64,000 bases of DNA, from positions 22,871 to 86,870 of the forward strand of contig CAWDXD010000046.1 in the NCBI GenBank assembly GCA_963806145.1, given 5' to 3'. Below are positions 46,976 to 55,103 of the stretch, in pieces; the stretch's first letter is position 1; each line of letters begins with the position of its first letter. The notes beneath the pieces are model-generated. The model made no database searches and had not been told where the DNA came from. It worked only from the letters and a program-made list of their open reading frames with translations. The DNA is from DASXKD01 sp963806145 (GTDB taxonomy: Bacteria > Actinomycetota > Actinomycetes > Streptosporangiales > Streptosporangiaceae). A program made the translations under genes and the position numbers.

Positions 46976-47509
46976 TCACCCGGGCACCGGCCCGGCGGTC
47001 AGCGCGGCGAGCACGTCGGGGAACACCGCGTCGGCCCGCCCGGCCAGCTCATCGGCGGAGAGCAACTGGACCGGGTGCGGGATGTAGGCCACGCGGGCGC
47101 CGGGCATGCCGAGCAGGCGTGCCTGGGCCACGGCTTCGTCGGCGAACGGCGCCGTGACGATGCCGACGGCAGGGATTCCCCGGCGCTCCAGGTGAACGAG
47201 GTCGCACAAACTGCACGACGTACACGAGCCTCAATCGGCGAGGGCCTCCACGACCAGCCCGCCCCCGCTGGCGATCTCGTCGATCAGGCTCAGCGCCGCG
47301 GGCTTGGAGAAGATCTCCTTGGTCACCCGCGCGGTCGCCGCGCCCGCGGCGGCCAGCAGCGTCTCCACCCGGTCGAGGAACTCCGCGCCGCGGTTCTTCC
47401 TGATGTCGAGCAGGACCACGCGGCACCCGGCCACGCTGGCCGGGCGCGGCGCGAGCGGCTCCGCCGCCCTGACCCGCTCGTCGAACGGGCTCACGTAGTC
47501 AGCGGCCAC
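46976..47509 (-). CDS. UGSC family (seleno)protein with in-frame TGA
   Basis: The frame starts at a GTG at 47509, runs AADYVSPFDERVRAAEPLAP, RVVLLDIRKNRGAEFLDRVE and FSKPAALSLIDEIASGGGLV, reaches EALAD, then a TGA at 47231-47233 (codon 93), and continues GSCTSCSLCDLVHLERRGIP, AVGIVTAPFADEA, LLGMPGARVAYIPHPVQ to TAA-type stop at 46976. Total 177 residues with one Sec. The UGSC motif is the namesake of a known (seleno)protein family whose other members have Cys at this position. A hairpin follows the TGA. The gene overlaps the thioredoxin-fusion gene upstream by 11 bases. If Sec insertion does not occur, it is a truncated gene. Confidence 0.75.
47201..47219 (-). promoter_or_regulatory. Putative bacterial SECIS hairpin
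   Basis: In the mRNA, 11 bases after the UGA, GUCGUGC and GUGCGAC form a 7-bp stem (two G-U pairs) with a five-base loop AGUUU. The loop starts 18 bases after the UGA and has G in second position; both fit the bacterial SECIS pattern for SelB binding (a short upper stem with G at the first or second loop base, 16-37 bases from the UGA). Confidence 0.6.
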
Positions 47510-49064
47510 GCGATTCCACCTCCCGGGAGACGATCTGGGATCCCATGCCGGTACACGGGCCGAGGACAGCAGAGTAACGCCCGGCCTCACCACCGGCCAC
47601 GAGCAGGACGATGGCGTCGGGCGACTCCCACTTGGGCACCAGCGCACCGGGGTCGGCGGCATGCACCACGGGGGTCGTCTCGCCGCGGCGCAACAGCCTG
47701 GCCGGCTTGCGTACCGCCTCGAACATGAATTGCCGGAGCCGCTGCTTGGTCCAGCCGGCGTCGCGGAACATCTGCGCGTGCTCCGGGCAGATCACGAACA
47801 CCGACGGCTCGGCCAGCGGCCACCAGTTCGTGCTCCAGGCGCTGGCCGCCGCCCAGGCGAGTATGTAGCCGAGATCCTCGGGGGTGCGGCTGCGGTGGTC
47901 GGAGATGGACAGCGGCGCATCGCTGCCGATGACCGTGACCACCGACTGGCCGGCCGCGAAACCGCGCTCCACGTGCAGCGGCTCCCACGGGCTGCCCTCC
48001 TCGTCCTCCGCGATGCAGAAGCCGAGCTTGCCCATGTGCCCCAGGGTGGACCGGTCCATCGCCCCGGGCATCGCCCCGCCGGTCAGGCAGACGAGCAGCC
48101 GCAGCGCCCGGCCGATGGTGAGGTTGGCCCGGAAGCCCGGGCCGAGCGCGCCCATGCCGCTGTTCAGGCCGATGGCCTCGCGCACCGGGCCGTTGACCAC
48201 CACGAACTGCCCGGCCGGCTGGGTGGTCACCGCCTGGCCGTGCAGGTTGAACGCGGGGTCGAGCACGGCCCGGGCGGCCGCGGCCACCACCGGGAAGTAC
48301 TCCGGGCGGCAGCCGGCCAGCACGGCGCAGGCGGCCACCCGCGCCAGCGTGGCTTCGCCCATCGCGGGCGGGACCGGGCCGAGGGACTCGTCCCCGTCCC
48401 GCCCGCCGAGCATCGCCTCGACCCGCTCCGCGGTGGGCGGGATCACCGGCAGGCCGTCGGTCCAGCCGCGCTCGAACATCTCCTCCAGCTCGTCGGCGCC
48501 GTCCTGGCCGGACATCGCCGCCGCCAGGTCCGGGTCGATGGCGGCCTTGGAAGAACAGCCCGGCTTGGTCCGCGGCTCGGCCTCGGGCGGCACCGCCAGC
48601 CCGGCACCGAGCCGCCCGCCCGCCTCGGCGAGCAGGCCAGCGATGGCCCGCTGATCCCAGCCGGTCACGGTGCCGGCGACCAGTCCGTCCCGGCCGACGA
48701 GGACAGTCGTCGGCACGGTGGCCAGCTCGTAGGCGCGGGACGCCGGATACGGCGGCTCCTGGGCGGCCACCTGGCCGGTCCAGCCGAGGCGGCGGGCCGT
48801 CCGGATCGCCACGTCCAGCGGGTCTTCGAAGATGGCGACCGCGGTCAGCCCGGCCCGCGCCCAGGCCTCGCACAGCGGACCGAGGCGGCGCAGCGCCAGC
48901 GCCGAGGTGGGGCAGTGCTCGGACACGAAAACCAGCAGGGCGCAGCCGCCCGCGGTGAGACCTGCGATGGTGACCGCGGCCGGACCGGTCCCATGCACGG
49001 ACAGCTCCGGGGCGGGGCTGCCGCCCCGGCCACCGGTGCCGTCCGCCTGCAGTGCCGGCTCCAT
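47499..49064 (-). CDS. Thioredoxin-fold fusion protein partnered with UGSC
   Basis: A 521-residue protein. Residues ~25-150 look thioredoxin/TlpA-like: CALLVFVSEHCPTSALALRR carries a Cys-x-x-Ser redox centre, and ATVPTTVLVGRDG the cis-Pro loop. A linker with PGCSSKA follows at ~172. The remaining ~330 residues (FERGWTDGLPVIPPTAERVE; AVTTQPAGQFVVVNGPV; WTKQRLRQFMFEAVRKPARL) belong to a family I recognise only as often next to UGSC genes; the function is unknown. The stop overlaps the UGSC start, so the products probably act together. The ATG at 49064 lacks a strong ribosome site. Confidence 0.8.
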   Translation of the reverse strand: MEPALQADGTGGRGGSPAPELSVHGTGPAAVTIAGLTAGGCALLVFVSEHCPTSALALRRLGPLCEAWARAGLTAVAIFEDPLDVAIRTARRLGWTGQVAAQEPPYPASRAYELATVPTTVLVGRDGLVAGTVTGWDQRAIAGLLAEAGGRLGAGLAVPPEAEPRTKPGCSSKAAIDPDLAAAMSGQDGADELEEMFERGWTDGLPVIPPTAERVEAMLGGRDGDESLGPVPPAMGEATLARVAACAVLAGCRPEYFPVVAAAARAVLDPAFNLHGQAVTTQPAGQFVVVNGPVREAIGLNSGMGALGPGFRANLTIGRALRLLVCLTGGAMPGAMDRSTLGHMGKLGFCIAEDEEGSPWEPLHVERGFAAGQSVVTVIGSDAPLSISDHRSRTPEDLGYILAWAAASAWSTNWWPLAEPSVFVICPEHAQMFRDAGWTKQRLRQFMFEAVRKPARLLRRGETTPVVHAADPGALVPKWESPDAIVLLVAGGEAGRYSAVLGPCTGMGSQIVSREVESRGR

Positions 49065-49161
49065 CGACCATGGTCAACCGCGTCCGGTGCCGTGCCGATT
49101 CCCGCTCCGGTTCCAGGATGCCCGGGCGGGAGCCCGGCGCCGGCGACGCGTGGCCGCAGGC

Positions 49162-51150
49162 TCAGCGGGCGGCAACCCGCCGCGCCACCCGCAGCAGGTA
49201 TTCCTCGCGGTTGAGCGGGTTGTGGTCGGTCCGCGGCCGCTCCGGGACGTCTCCGCGGACCGGCCGGTAGTGGCCGAACCTGGCCTCCAGCACGCCCTCG
49301 CCCCGGGTCAGCGCCGGCAGCTGCTCCTCCAGCGCACGCACCTGGGCCGCGGGAATCTCCCCGTCCAGCAGGCACAGTGAGCCGCGCATGACCGGGGCGC
49401 CGGGAACCGCGCGCAGCCGGGCCAGCGCCGGCAGCACCGGCCCGTAGGTGTCGGCCGGGATCTCCAGGTGGAAGCGGTGCACCGGCTCGTACACACCGGT
49501 GCCGGCCTGCTTCAGCGCGTCCATCAGGACCAGCGGCGTCAGGTTGCGGAAGTCGCCGGCCGTGCTCGACATGCTCTTGTCGAAGTGGGCGTGGGCGTGG
49601 CTCTGCCGCGGCCAGTAGCCGGAATGCGTCATGGTGACCACGCAGTCGGTCACCTGCCAGCCGTGCACCCCCTGCCGCAGCGCCACGGCCACGGTCTCCT
49701 CGACCGCCTTGAAGAACGCGAACGGCATCGACCCCAGCTCGACCTCCAGCCGGAACCGGACCCCGGAGTCCACCGGCGCCGGTTCGATCCGCAGCCCGAC
49801 CGTGGCCAGGAACGGGTTCGGCGGCGTATCGATGATCTCGAACGCCGCGCCGGTCCCCGCGGGCCGCTCGATGCAGATCGTCGTGGAGGCACTGAAACCC
49901 GCCTCAACGCCGTACTCGCTGGCCAGCGTGGCCTGGATGACCTCCTTCTGCACCTCGCCGTAGAGCGAGAGCAGCAGTTCGCCGCGGACGTCGTCGTGGC
50001 GCAGGCCGATCAGCGGATCCTGCTCGGCGAGCTGGGTGAGCGCGGTGTGCAGCGCGCCCTTGTCGGCGGGGCGCCGGGGCGTCACCACGGTTTCCAGCGT
50101 GGGCGGGGCGAACCGGTGCCGCGGGCGCCCCGCGGGCGGCACGCCGAGCGTGTCGCCGATCTGGATGTCGCGCAGCCCCCAGAGCTTGCCGATCTGCCCG
50201 GCGCGGACCTGCTCGCGCGGGACCGCCGGGCCGCGCTCGAACACGCTGATCGCGGTGATCTTCTGGTCGGCCAGGGGCGGCAGCCGGTCCCGCACGTGCA
50301 GCGCGCCGGAGAACATCCGCACGTACGCGATCTTCTCCCCCGCCGGGCCGCGCTCCACCTTGAACACCGTGCCGGAGGCCGGGCCCGCCGCGTCGCCGTG
50401 GGTGGCAGGCAGGAACCTGGTGAGCCCGGCGGTCAGCTCCGCGACCCCGGCCCCGGTGATCGCCGAGCCGAAGAACACCGGGTGCACCAGGCCCTGCCTG
50501 GCCTGGGCGCCCAGCGCCCGGCTCAGCCGCCGGTACGACAGCCCGGTCTCGTCGCGCACGTAGTCGGCCAGCAGCGCCTCGTCGTGCTCGGCCAGCACCT
50601 CGGCCAGCCGCGCGGTGAACGCGGCGTCGCCCGGGCCGTAGGGGCGGAACGCGCATCGCGGCGTGCCCAGCCCGGTCACCGAGCCCATCGCCACGATCGA
50701 CGGGGCCAGCCGCTCGGCGATGCCCGCCAGCACCTGCCCGGTGTGCGCGCCCGCCCGGTCGGTCTTGTTCACGAAGATGATCGTGGGAATCCGCAGCCGC
50801 CGCAGTGCCCGCATCAGCACCCGGGTCTGCGCCTGGACGCCCTCGACAGCGGAGATGACGAGTACGGTGCCGTCCAGGACGCCGAGCACCCGCTCCACCT
50901 CGGCGATGAAATCCGGGTGGCCCGGCGTGTCGATCAGGTTGACCGTGACGTCGCCGACGACGAACGACACCACGGCGGACTTGATCGTGATGCCGCGCTG
51001 CCGCTCCAGCGCCAGCGAATCGGTCTGGGTGCTGCCCGCATCGACGCTGCCGATCTCGTCGATGACACCGGCGGAATGCAGCAGCCGCTCGGTCAGGCTG
51101 GTCTTGCCGGCGTCAACATGGGCCAGAATCCCCAAGTTCAGCGTTCTCAC
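49162..51150 (-). CDS. Ribosomal protection protein, Otr(A)/TetM-like GTPase
   Basis: A 662-residue EF-G-like GTPase of the tetracycline ribosomal protection family: LAHVDAGKTSLTERLL (G1), RGITIKSA, DTPGHPDF (G3), NKTD (G4) and the C-terminal VTDCVVTMTHSGYWPRQSHA region with YGPVLPALARL. It releases tetracycline-class drugs from the 30S subunit. GTG at 51150. Expression is probably governed by the leader at 51153-51288. The host may make or face such drugs, but this alone does not show production. Confidence 0.92.
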   Translation of the reverse strand: MRTLNLGILAHVDAGKTSLTERLLHSAGVIDEIGSVDAGSTQTDSLALERQRGITIKSAVVSFVVGDVTVNLIDTPGHPDFIAEVERVLGVLDGTVLVISAVEGVQAQTRVLMRALRRLRIPTIIFVNKTDRAGAHTGQVLAGIAERLAPSIVAMGSVTGLGTPRCAFRPYGPGDAAFTARLAEVLAEHDEALLADYVRDETGLSYRRLSRALGAQARQGLVHPVFFGSAITGAGVAELTAGLTRFLPATHGDAAGPASGTVFKVERGPAGEKIAYVRMFSGALHVRDRLPPLADQKITAISVFERGPAVPREQVRAGQIGKLWGLRDIQIGDTLGVPPAGRPRHRFAPPTLETVVTPRRPADKGALHTALTQLAEQDPLIGLRHDDVRGELLLSLYGEVQKEVIQATLASEYGVEAGFSASTTICIERPAGTGAAFEIIDTPPNPFLATVGLRIEPAPVDSGVRFRLEVELGSMPFAFFKAVEETVAVALRQGVHGWQVTDCVVTMTHSGYWPRQSHAHAHFDKSMSSTAGDFRNLTPLVLMDALKQAGTGVYEPVHRFHLEIPADTYGPVLPALARLRAVPGAPVMRGSLCLLDGEIPAAQVRALEEQLPALTRGEGVLEARFGHYRPVRGDVPERPRTDHNPLNREEYLLRVARRVAAR

Positions 51151-51152
51151 AA

Positions 51153-51207
51153 AGCGTCATGTCCTTACGCATGGGCGTGGATTCCTTTCCGGATGGACAT
51201 GAACGCT
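51153..51207 (-). promoter_or_regulatory. Leader hairpin masking the Otr(A)-like ribosome site
   Basis: In the mRNA, AGCGUUCAUGUCC (51207-51195, inside the leader ORF) can pair with GGACAUGACGCU (51164-51153) to give 12 pairs with one bulged U; the loop is about 30 bases. The downstream arm contains GGA of the AAGGA site (51166-51162) that serves the GTG at 51150, so the folded form should block translation unless a ribosome sits on the leader. Confidence 0.6.
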
Positions 51208-51215
51208 GCACGCAT
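51165..51215 (-). CDS. 16-residue leader peptide (MRAAFMSIRKGIHAHA)
   Basis: A small ORF between the promoter and the Otr(A)-like start: ATG at 51215 with GGGAGAG 4-5 bases upstream, stop TAA at 51167-51165 overlapping the ribosome site of the resistance gene. Translation of its codons 4-8 melts the masking hairpin. Stalled or slowed ribosomes under antibiotic could thus induce the gene, as in other antibiotic-resistance leaders. The stop-to-start distance is 14 bases. Confidence 0.6.
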   Translation of the reverse strand: MRAAFMSIRKGIHAHA

Positions 51216-51251
51216 GCTGCTCTCCCAGGGTCGGCCGAGGTTGCCGGAGGC

Positions 51252-51288
51252 AGTACAGCATGCGGCGCCCCGTGAGGCAACGCATTTT
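51252..51288 (-). promoter_or_regulatory. WhiB7-type promoter of the Otr(A)-like gene
   Basis: On the minus strand AAAAT (51288-51284) is followed after exactly 3 bases by TTGCCT (51280-51275), then 17 bases and TGTACT (51257-51252). The AT-rich block three bases before the -35 is the signature of WhiB7-activated promoters in actinobacteria. The -10 is imperfect, as expected for an activator-dependent promoter. Confidence 0.6.
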
Positions 51289-51322
51289 CAGGCGCTACGA
51301 CGCCTCGTGGTGCCCTGGTCCC

Positions 51323-52273
51323 TCACAGGTGGAACGCCGCCGCCATGCTGGGGTAGCTGGCCGCCTTCTCAAGCAACGGCAGCCCGAGCAGTTGCTCGGC
51401 CGTGCGCAGCAGTGAGTAGTGGTTGAACAACGTCGCCGACCTGGTGCCCGGCTTGGTACTCGGGCTGATCACGATCGTGGCGATGTGGCAGCTCTCGTCG
51501 GTCTTGTTCGTGGCGCACTTCTCGCCCACGGTGCCGTGGTGGCCTTCGTCCCAGGTGATGAACACGGCCGTGGAACCGTCGGTGTACTCGTGGCTGTTCA
51601 GGATCGCCGGCAGGTTGGCGGCCAGCCACTTGTCGCCTTCGGCGACCGTGCCGGTGTGCATGTCGTCGAGCAGGTTCGGGGTGATGAAGGAGAACGCTGG
51701 CAGCGTGCCGGCCGCCAGGTCGTGCGCCAGCCGGGTGTAGGGCACGTCGGACGTGGCGCAGCCGGCCAGCGTGGTGAAGTACGGCGGCGGGTTGTGGTGC
51801 ACCGCGTACTCACCGGAGTTCTTCGTGTCGCAGTTCGACGGCATCGACTCCTGGTAGGCCTTCCACGTCTCGCCCTGGCCGAAGATGCTGGGCGCGGACG
51901 TCACGCAGCCGGGGAGCGGGCTGCAGTCGCCGGTGAACTTCGCCAGCGCCGAGTACCCGAGCCCCGAGGTGGCGCCGACGTAGTTCGGCAGGCTCTTGTG
52001 GGTGATGTTGTGGTAGTTGGTGGCCAGCCCGCATTCGGTGGCCAGCGAGTTCAGGTAGGGCGCCTGGGGCGAGCCGATGATCGTGTCGTAACTGTGGTTC
52101 TCCAGCCACAGCCAGATCACGTGCTTGTAGGCCGGTGGTGAGGTCAGCGTGCCGCAGGGCCTGCTGGCCGCCGCGGGGGCGACGGGGCGGGCGCCGGTGG
52201 CCGCAGCCACCGCGGCCGGTGCCCCGGCCAGCAGGGGCAGCGCCGTCGCCAGGGCGAGCAGCCTGATCCGCAT
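51323..52273 (-). CDS. Secreted phosphoesterase (AcpA/phospholipase C-like)
   Basis: A 316-residue exported protein with a Sec signal peptide (RIRLLALATALPLLAGAPAA). The core KHVIWLWLENHSYDTIIGS with a conserved Glu-Asn-His and TWDEGHHGTVG belong to the phosphoesterase family (PF04185) of acid phosphatases and phospholipases C. PNLLDDMHTGTVAEGDKWLA gives more metal-site residues. Probably acts outside the cell on phosphate esters. ATG at 52273. Confidence 0.9.
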   Translation of the reverse strand: MRIRLLALATALPLLAGAPAAVAAATGARPVAPAAASRPCGTLTSPPAYKHVIWLWLENHSYDTIIGSPQAPYLNSLATECGLATNYHNITHKSLPNYVGATSGLGYSALAKFTGDCSPLPGCVTSAPSIFGQGETWKAYQESMPSNCDTKNSGEYAVHHNPPPYFTTLAGCATSDVPYTRLAHDLAAGTLPAFSFITPNLLDDMHTGTVAEGDKWLAANLPAILNSHEYTDGSTAVFITWDEGHHGTVGEKCATNKTDESCHIATIVISPSTKPGTRSATLFNHYSLLRTAEQLLGLPLLEKAASYPSMAAAFHL

Positions 52274-52388
52274 GGAAACCTCCGGGCGGTCGCGGGGCTG
52301 CTGCCAGTCTGCTGCCGTGCCCGCGGGGCCGCACTGGATGCGGATAAAGCCTTACCGGCCGCTCACCGGCTTTTCACTGCCCGGTGAC

Positions 52389-53720
52389 CTACCGCGCGAG
52401 CGCCCCCATCGGGTCCCAGGCCGGCAGCACGATCGGCGCGGTGTCCAGCGCGGCCTGGAGGTCCGCGGAGAGCGCGGATCGGCGCGCCGCGATCTCGAAC
52501 ACGTACTCGTCGAACCACGAGTCGTTCATCGTGTAGAAGCCGTCCTTGCCCTTGTCCGGCCCCCAGCTGTTCTCCACCCGCCACTTGCGGGTGGCGCCGT
52601 CGAGGATGTCCACGCCGGTGAACAGCATGGCGTGGGTCATCTGGGTCTCGTGGTACAGCAACCGGTCGGCCTTGCCGAGGGTGAAGGCGGTGTCGTACAC
52701 CCCGGCGTAGTCGTACAGGCTGGCATCCCAGATCCCGTACTCGGTGCTCATCATCGGGCCGACGTCGCAGCCGAACCAGACCGGCTCGCCGCCCTGCAGC
52801 GCCCGGGCGGCGATGTCCTTGATCACCGGCATGGCGACGTTGAGATAGGTGACCGGCGGTGCGCCGAGCACGTTGCCGAGGTACTGCACGGTGAACGTCC
52901 GGCCCTCCGGGCTGGACGGGCGCGGGTCGTGCACCAGGCACACGTACTCGTCAAGCGGCAGGTCCACGTAGCGCTCCGCGAACTCCCGCGGGGTGAGCAC
53001 CCCGTCCCTGTGGAACTCGCGGTCCTTGTCGGTCCACTGCCAGTCGAAACGCTCCGGCGGCGTGCCGAGGTGGATGCACAGCACCCGGTGGACCGCCCGG
53101 AGCACCTCGGCCTTGGCGGCCCGTGCCGCCTCGATGCCGCCGGCGGCGAACGCCGCGCGCACCGACCTGGCTCCCTGCCGCAGCAGGTTGCGCAGCGCCG
53201 AGTTCATCGGGCCGGTGTCACGGGAACTGTGGGTCTCCGGCATGAACGCCTTGGGCACCAGGCCGTGCTTGGCGACGATGGCCACGAACATGTTCCACTG
53301 GCCGCCGTCCTCGGCCGGTGAGTCGAGCAGATGGCCCACGACCCGGTCGCCCAGGTCGCAGCCGGCCGTCTCGATGATCGCCTCGAGGTAGTAGTTGGCC
53401 CGCTCGATCTTGTCCCAGAACATGGCGTAGTTCTGGGAGAACTCGAACTCCTTGAGGCCCATCTTCTTCATGGCGCCCACGCGCAGCAGGTTGAGCCCGG
53501 CGAACAGCCAGCACCGGCCGCTGCGCTCCTGGTTGGTCACCTTCCAGTCGTCCAGCAGCGTGGACATGAAGTGGTCGGTGCTGTTGATGATCTCCCGGTT
53601 GATGGCCACGTCATCCACGGCGACCTGGGTCACCGCGTTCTGTGCCAGCCGGTACGCCGGATTCGCGGAGAAATCCTTACGGAGCAGTTCCAGGTCCCCC
53701 GCGCTCAGCGCTCCATTCAT
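52389..53720 (-). CDS. pepC: C1B aminopeptidase (bleomycin hydrolase / PepC)
   Basis: A 443-residue papain-like peptidase: Gln64 and Cys70 in NQERSGRCWLFAG, the catalytic His in QMTHAMLFTG near 365 and Asn in VENSWGPDKG near 385. The family forms hexamers with a gated chamber and trims peptides and bleomycin-like compounds. No signal peptide, so cytoplasmic. The start ATG at 53720 lies within the end of the membrane gene upstream (44-base overlap). It is next to resistance-type and transport genes, but no peptide antibiotic genes are visible. Confidence 0.95.
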   Translation of the reverse strand: MNGALSAGDLELLRKDFSANPAYRLAQNAVTQVAVDDVAINREIINSTDHFMSTLLDDWKVTNQERSGRCWLFAGLNLLRVGAMKKMGLKEFEFSQNYAMFWDKIERANYYLEAIIETAGCDLGDRVVGHLLDSPAEDGGQWNMFVAIVAKHGLVPKAFMPETHSSRDTGPMNSALRNLLRQGARSVRAAFAAGGIEAARAAKAEVLRAVHRVLCIHLGTPPERFDWQWTDKDREFHRDGVLTPREFAERYVDLPLDEYVCLVHDPRPSSPEGRTFTVQYLGNVLGAPPVTYLNVAMPVIKDIAARALQGGEPVWFGCDVGPMMSTEYGIWDASLYDYAGVYDTAFTLGKADRLLYHETQMTHAMLFTGVDILDGATRKWRVENSWGPDKGKDGFYTMNDSWFDEYVFEIAARRSALSADLQAALDTAPIVLPAWDPMGALAR

Positions 53721-55014
53721 CCGGCATCTCCCGCTCTCTCGCCCTCATCACCCCTACCGTCATCAAAGTACCCCAGCGGGCGAACAGGAGCGTGAGCGCC
53801 AGCAGTGCCATCATCGGCACCCACCAGACCCAGACGCCGTGCCAGGAGGCCTGGGAGACGAACGTGAGCACGGTCGCGACGATGCCCGCCGGGATCAGGC
53901 GGGACCAGGATTCGCTGGCCACGATGAGTGCCACCGCCAGCGCGGGCCACAGGTAGTAGGCCACCACCACCGGCTCGAACGCGCAGCGCAGCGCCAGCGC
54001 GAACGCGGCCCACCAGAGCACGTCGCGCAGCGTTCCGCCGTCCCACTCGGCGCCGCGGGCCGCGCGCCAGCGGCGCCCGGCCACCACCGCACAGCAGCAG
54101 GCCACCAGGATCGCCACGATCCGCGCGGGCCCGGCCGCGATCACCCCGTCGGCCATGCGCGGGGACAGTGCCGCCCACGGGGTGGGGTGGTTGATCGACG
54201 GGAAATTGGGCTGGCTGGTGACCGCGGCGTAGGTGGCGTCCCAGTTGGCCGCGGCCGCGGCGGCCAGTGCCACCGCGGCGGGGGCGGCCGCCCTGGCCAG
54301 GAAGCCCGGCAGCCGGCGCGGCGGCATGGTCATCGCCACGACCGGCAGCGCGAGCAGCACCAGTGGCTGGATGACGATGGCCGCCCCGGTCAGCCACGCG
54401 GACCGGGACGGCCGGTCCCGGGCCAGCGCCAGGATGGCGTACAGGAACAGTCCCACCGCCAGGGCGTCCTCGGGATGGCCCCAGCGCACCGAGACGCTCC
54501 ACAAGGTGGCCACCTCCGCGAGGGTGAGCGCGGCCCGCCGGAACCAGGGCGTGCCCAGGTGCTCGGCGATCGCGTCGGCGGCGAACAGGGTCACGGCCGA
54601 CAGGGCGATCTCGTAAGGCCCGGCGAGCAGCCACACCGCCGGCTGCGGGTTGTGCGCGCTCTGAATGGCCAGCGGGATCCCCGCCGCGTCGGCGACCGCG
54701 GCCACCGGGACCAGGATGACCGCCGCGCCGGGCAGCGTTATCAGCCCGGTGGGCTGGGTGTACAGGCCGCCCAGGTGCAGGTGCAGTAGCCGGCCGGCGG
54801 CGGCCAGCGTGCCCCACAGGTCGTCGGGCAGCGCCCAGGCGGTCTTACCGTCCATGGCCGGGCCCCACCAGGTCGTCGAGAGCATCCCGATGACCACAAG
54901 CGCGACCGTGGCGATCAGCGGGAACATCCTGCGGGCAGGCCACGGCGCGGCCGGCCCGGGCCCGGCCCTGGCCGTCCCGGCGCCGAGCACCGCCAGCTTG
55001 CGGACGACCGTCAC
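53677..55014 (-). CDS. Polytopic membrane protein (possible glycosyltransferase-like)
   Basis: A 445-residue protein with about ten hydrophobic helices separated by short loops. HLHLGGLYTQPTGL, SVSVRWGHPEDALAVGLFLY and YYLWPALAVALIVASESW suggest a GT-C-type mannosyltransferase-like fold (GT87-like), since Asp/Glu and Trp in the first large loop fit such enzymes, but this is weak. I chose the GTG at 55014; a longer start at 55086 is possible. The final residues overlap the PepC start. Confidence 0.75.
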   Translation of the reverse strand: MTVVRKLAVLGAGTARAGPGPAAPWPARRMFPLIATVALVVIGMLSTTWWGPAMDGKTAWALPDDLWGTLAAAGRLLHLHLGGLYTQPTGLITLPGAAVILVPVAAVADAAGIPLAIQSAHNPQPAVWLLAGPYEIALSAVTLFAADAIAEHLGTPWFRRAALTLAEVATLWSVSVRWGHPEDALAVGLFLYAILALARDRPSRSAWLTGAAIVIQPLVLLALPVVAMTMPPRRLPGFLARAAAPAAVALAAAAAANWDATYAAVTSQPNFPSINHPTPWAALSPRMADGVIAAGPARIVAILVACCCAVVAGRRWRAARGAEWDGGTLRDVLWWAAFALALRCAFEPVVVAYYLWPALAVALIVASESWSRLIPAGIVATVLTFVSQASWHGVWVWWVPMMALLALTLLFARWGTLMTVGVMRAREREMPDEWSAERGGPGTAP

Positions 55015-55103
55015 CGCGGCAAAGTTAGCGCACCTGGGCCCGGCCAGGCCAAGATGGCTCCAACACCGGGGATGCCCAGGCGGCACAGCAGAGCGGAGCG
55101 GCG

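Noticed and set aside
47661..49214. 517-codon plus-strand frame opposite the thioredoxin-fusion gene
   Set aside because: Antisense of a conserved gene, no start signal or domain.
49786..49800. GGTTCGATCC-like T-loop sequence, possible tRNA
   Set aside because: It lies inside the Otr(A)-like coding frame and no acceptor or anticodon stems fit around it.
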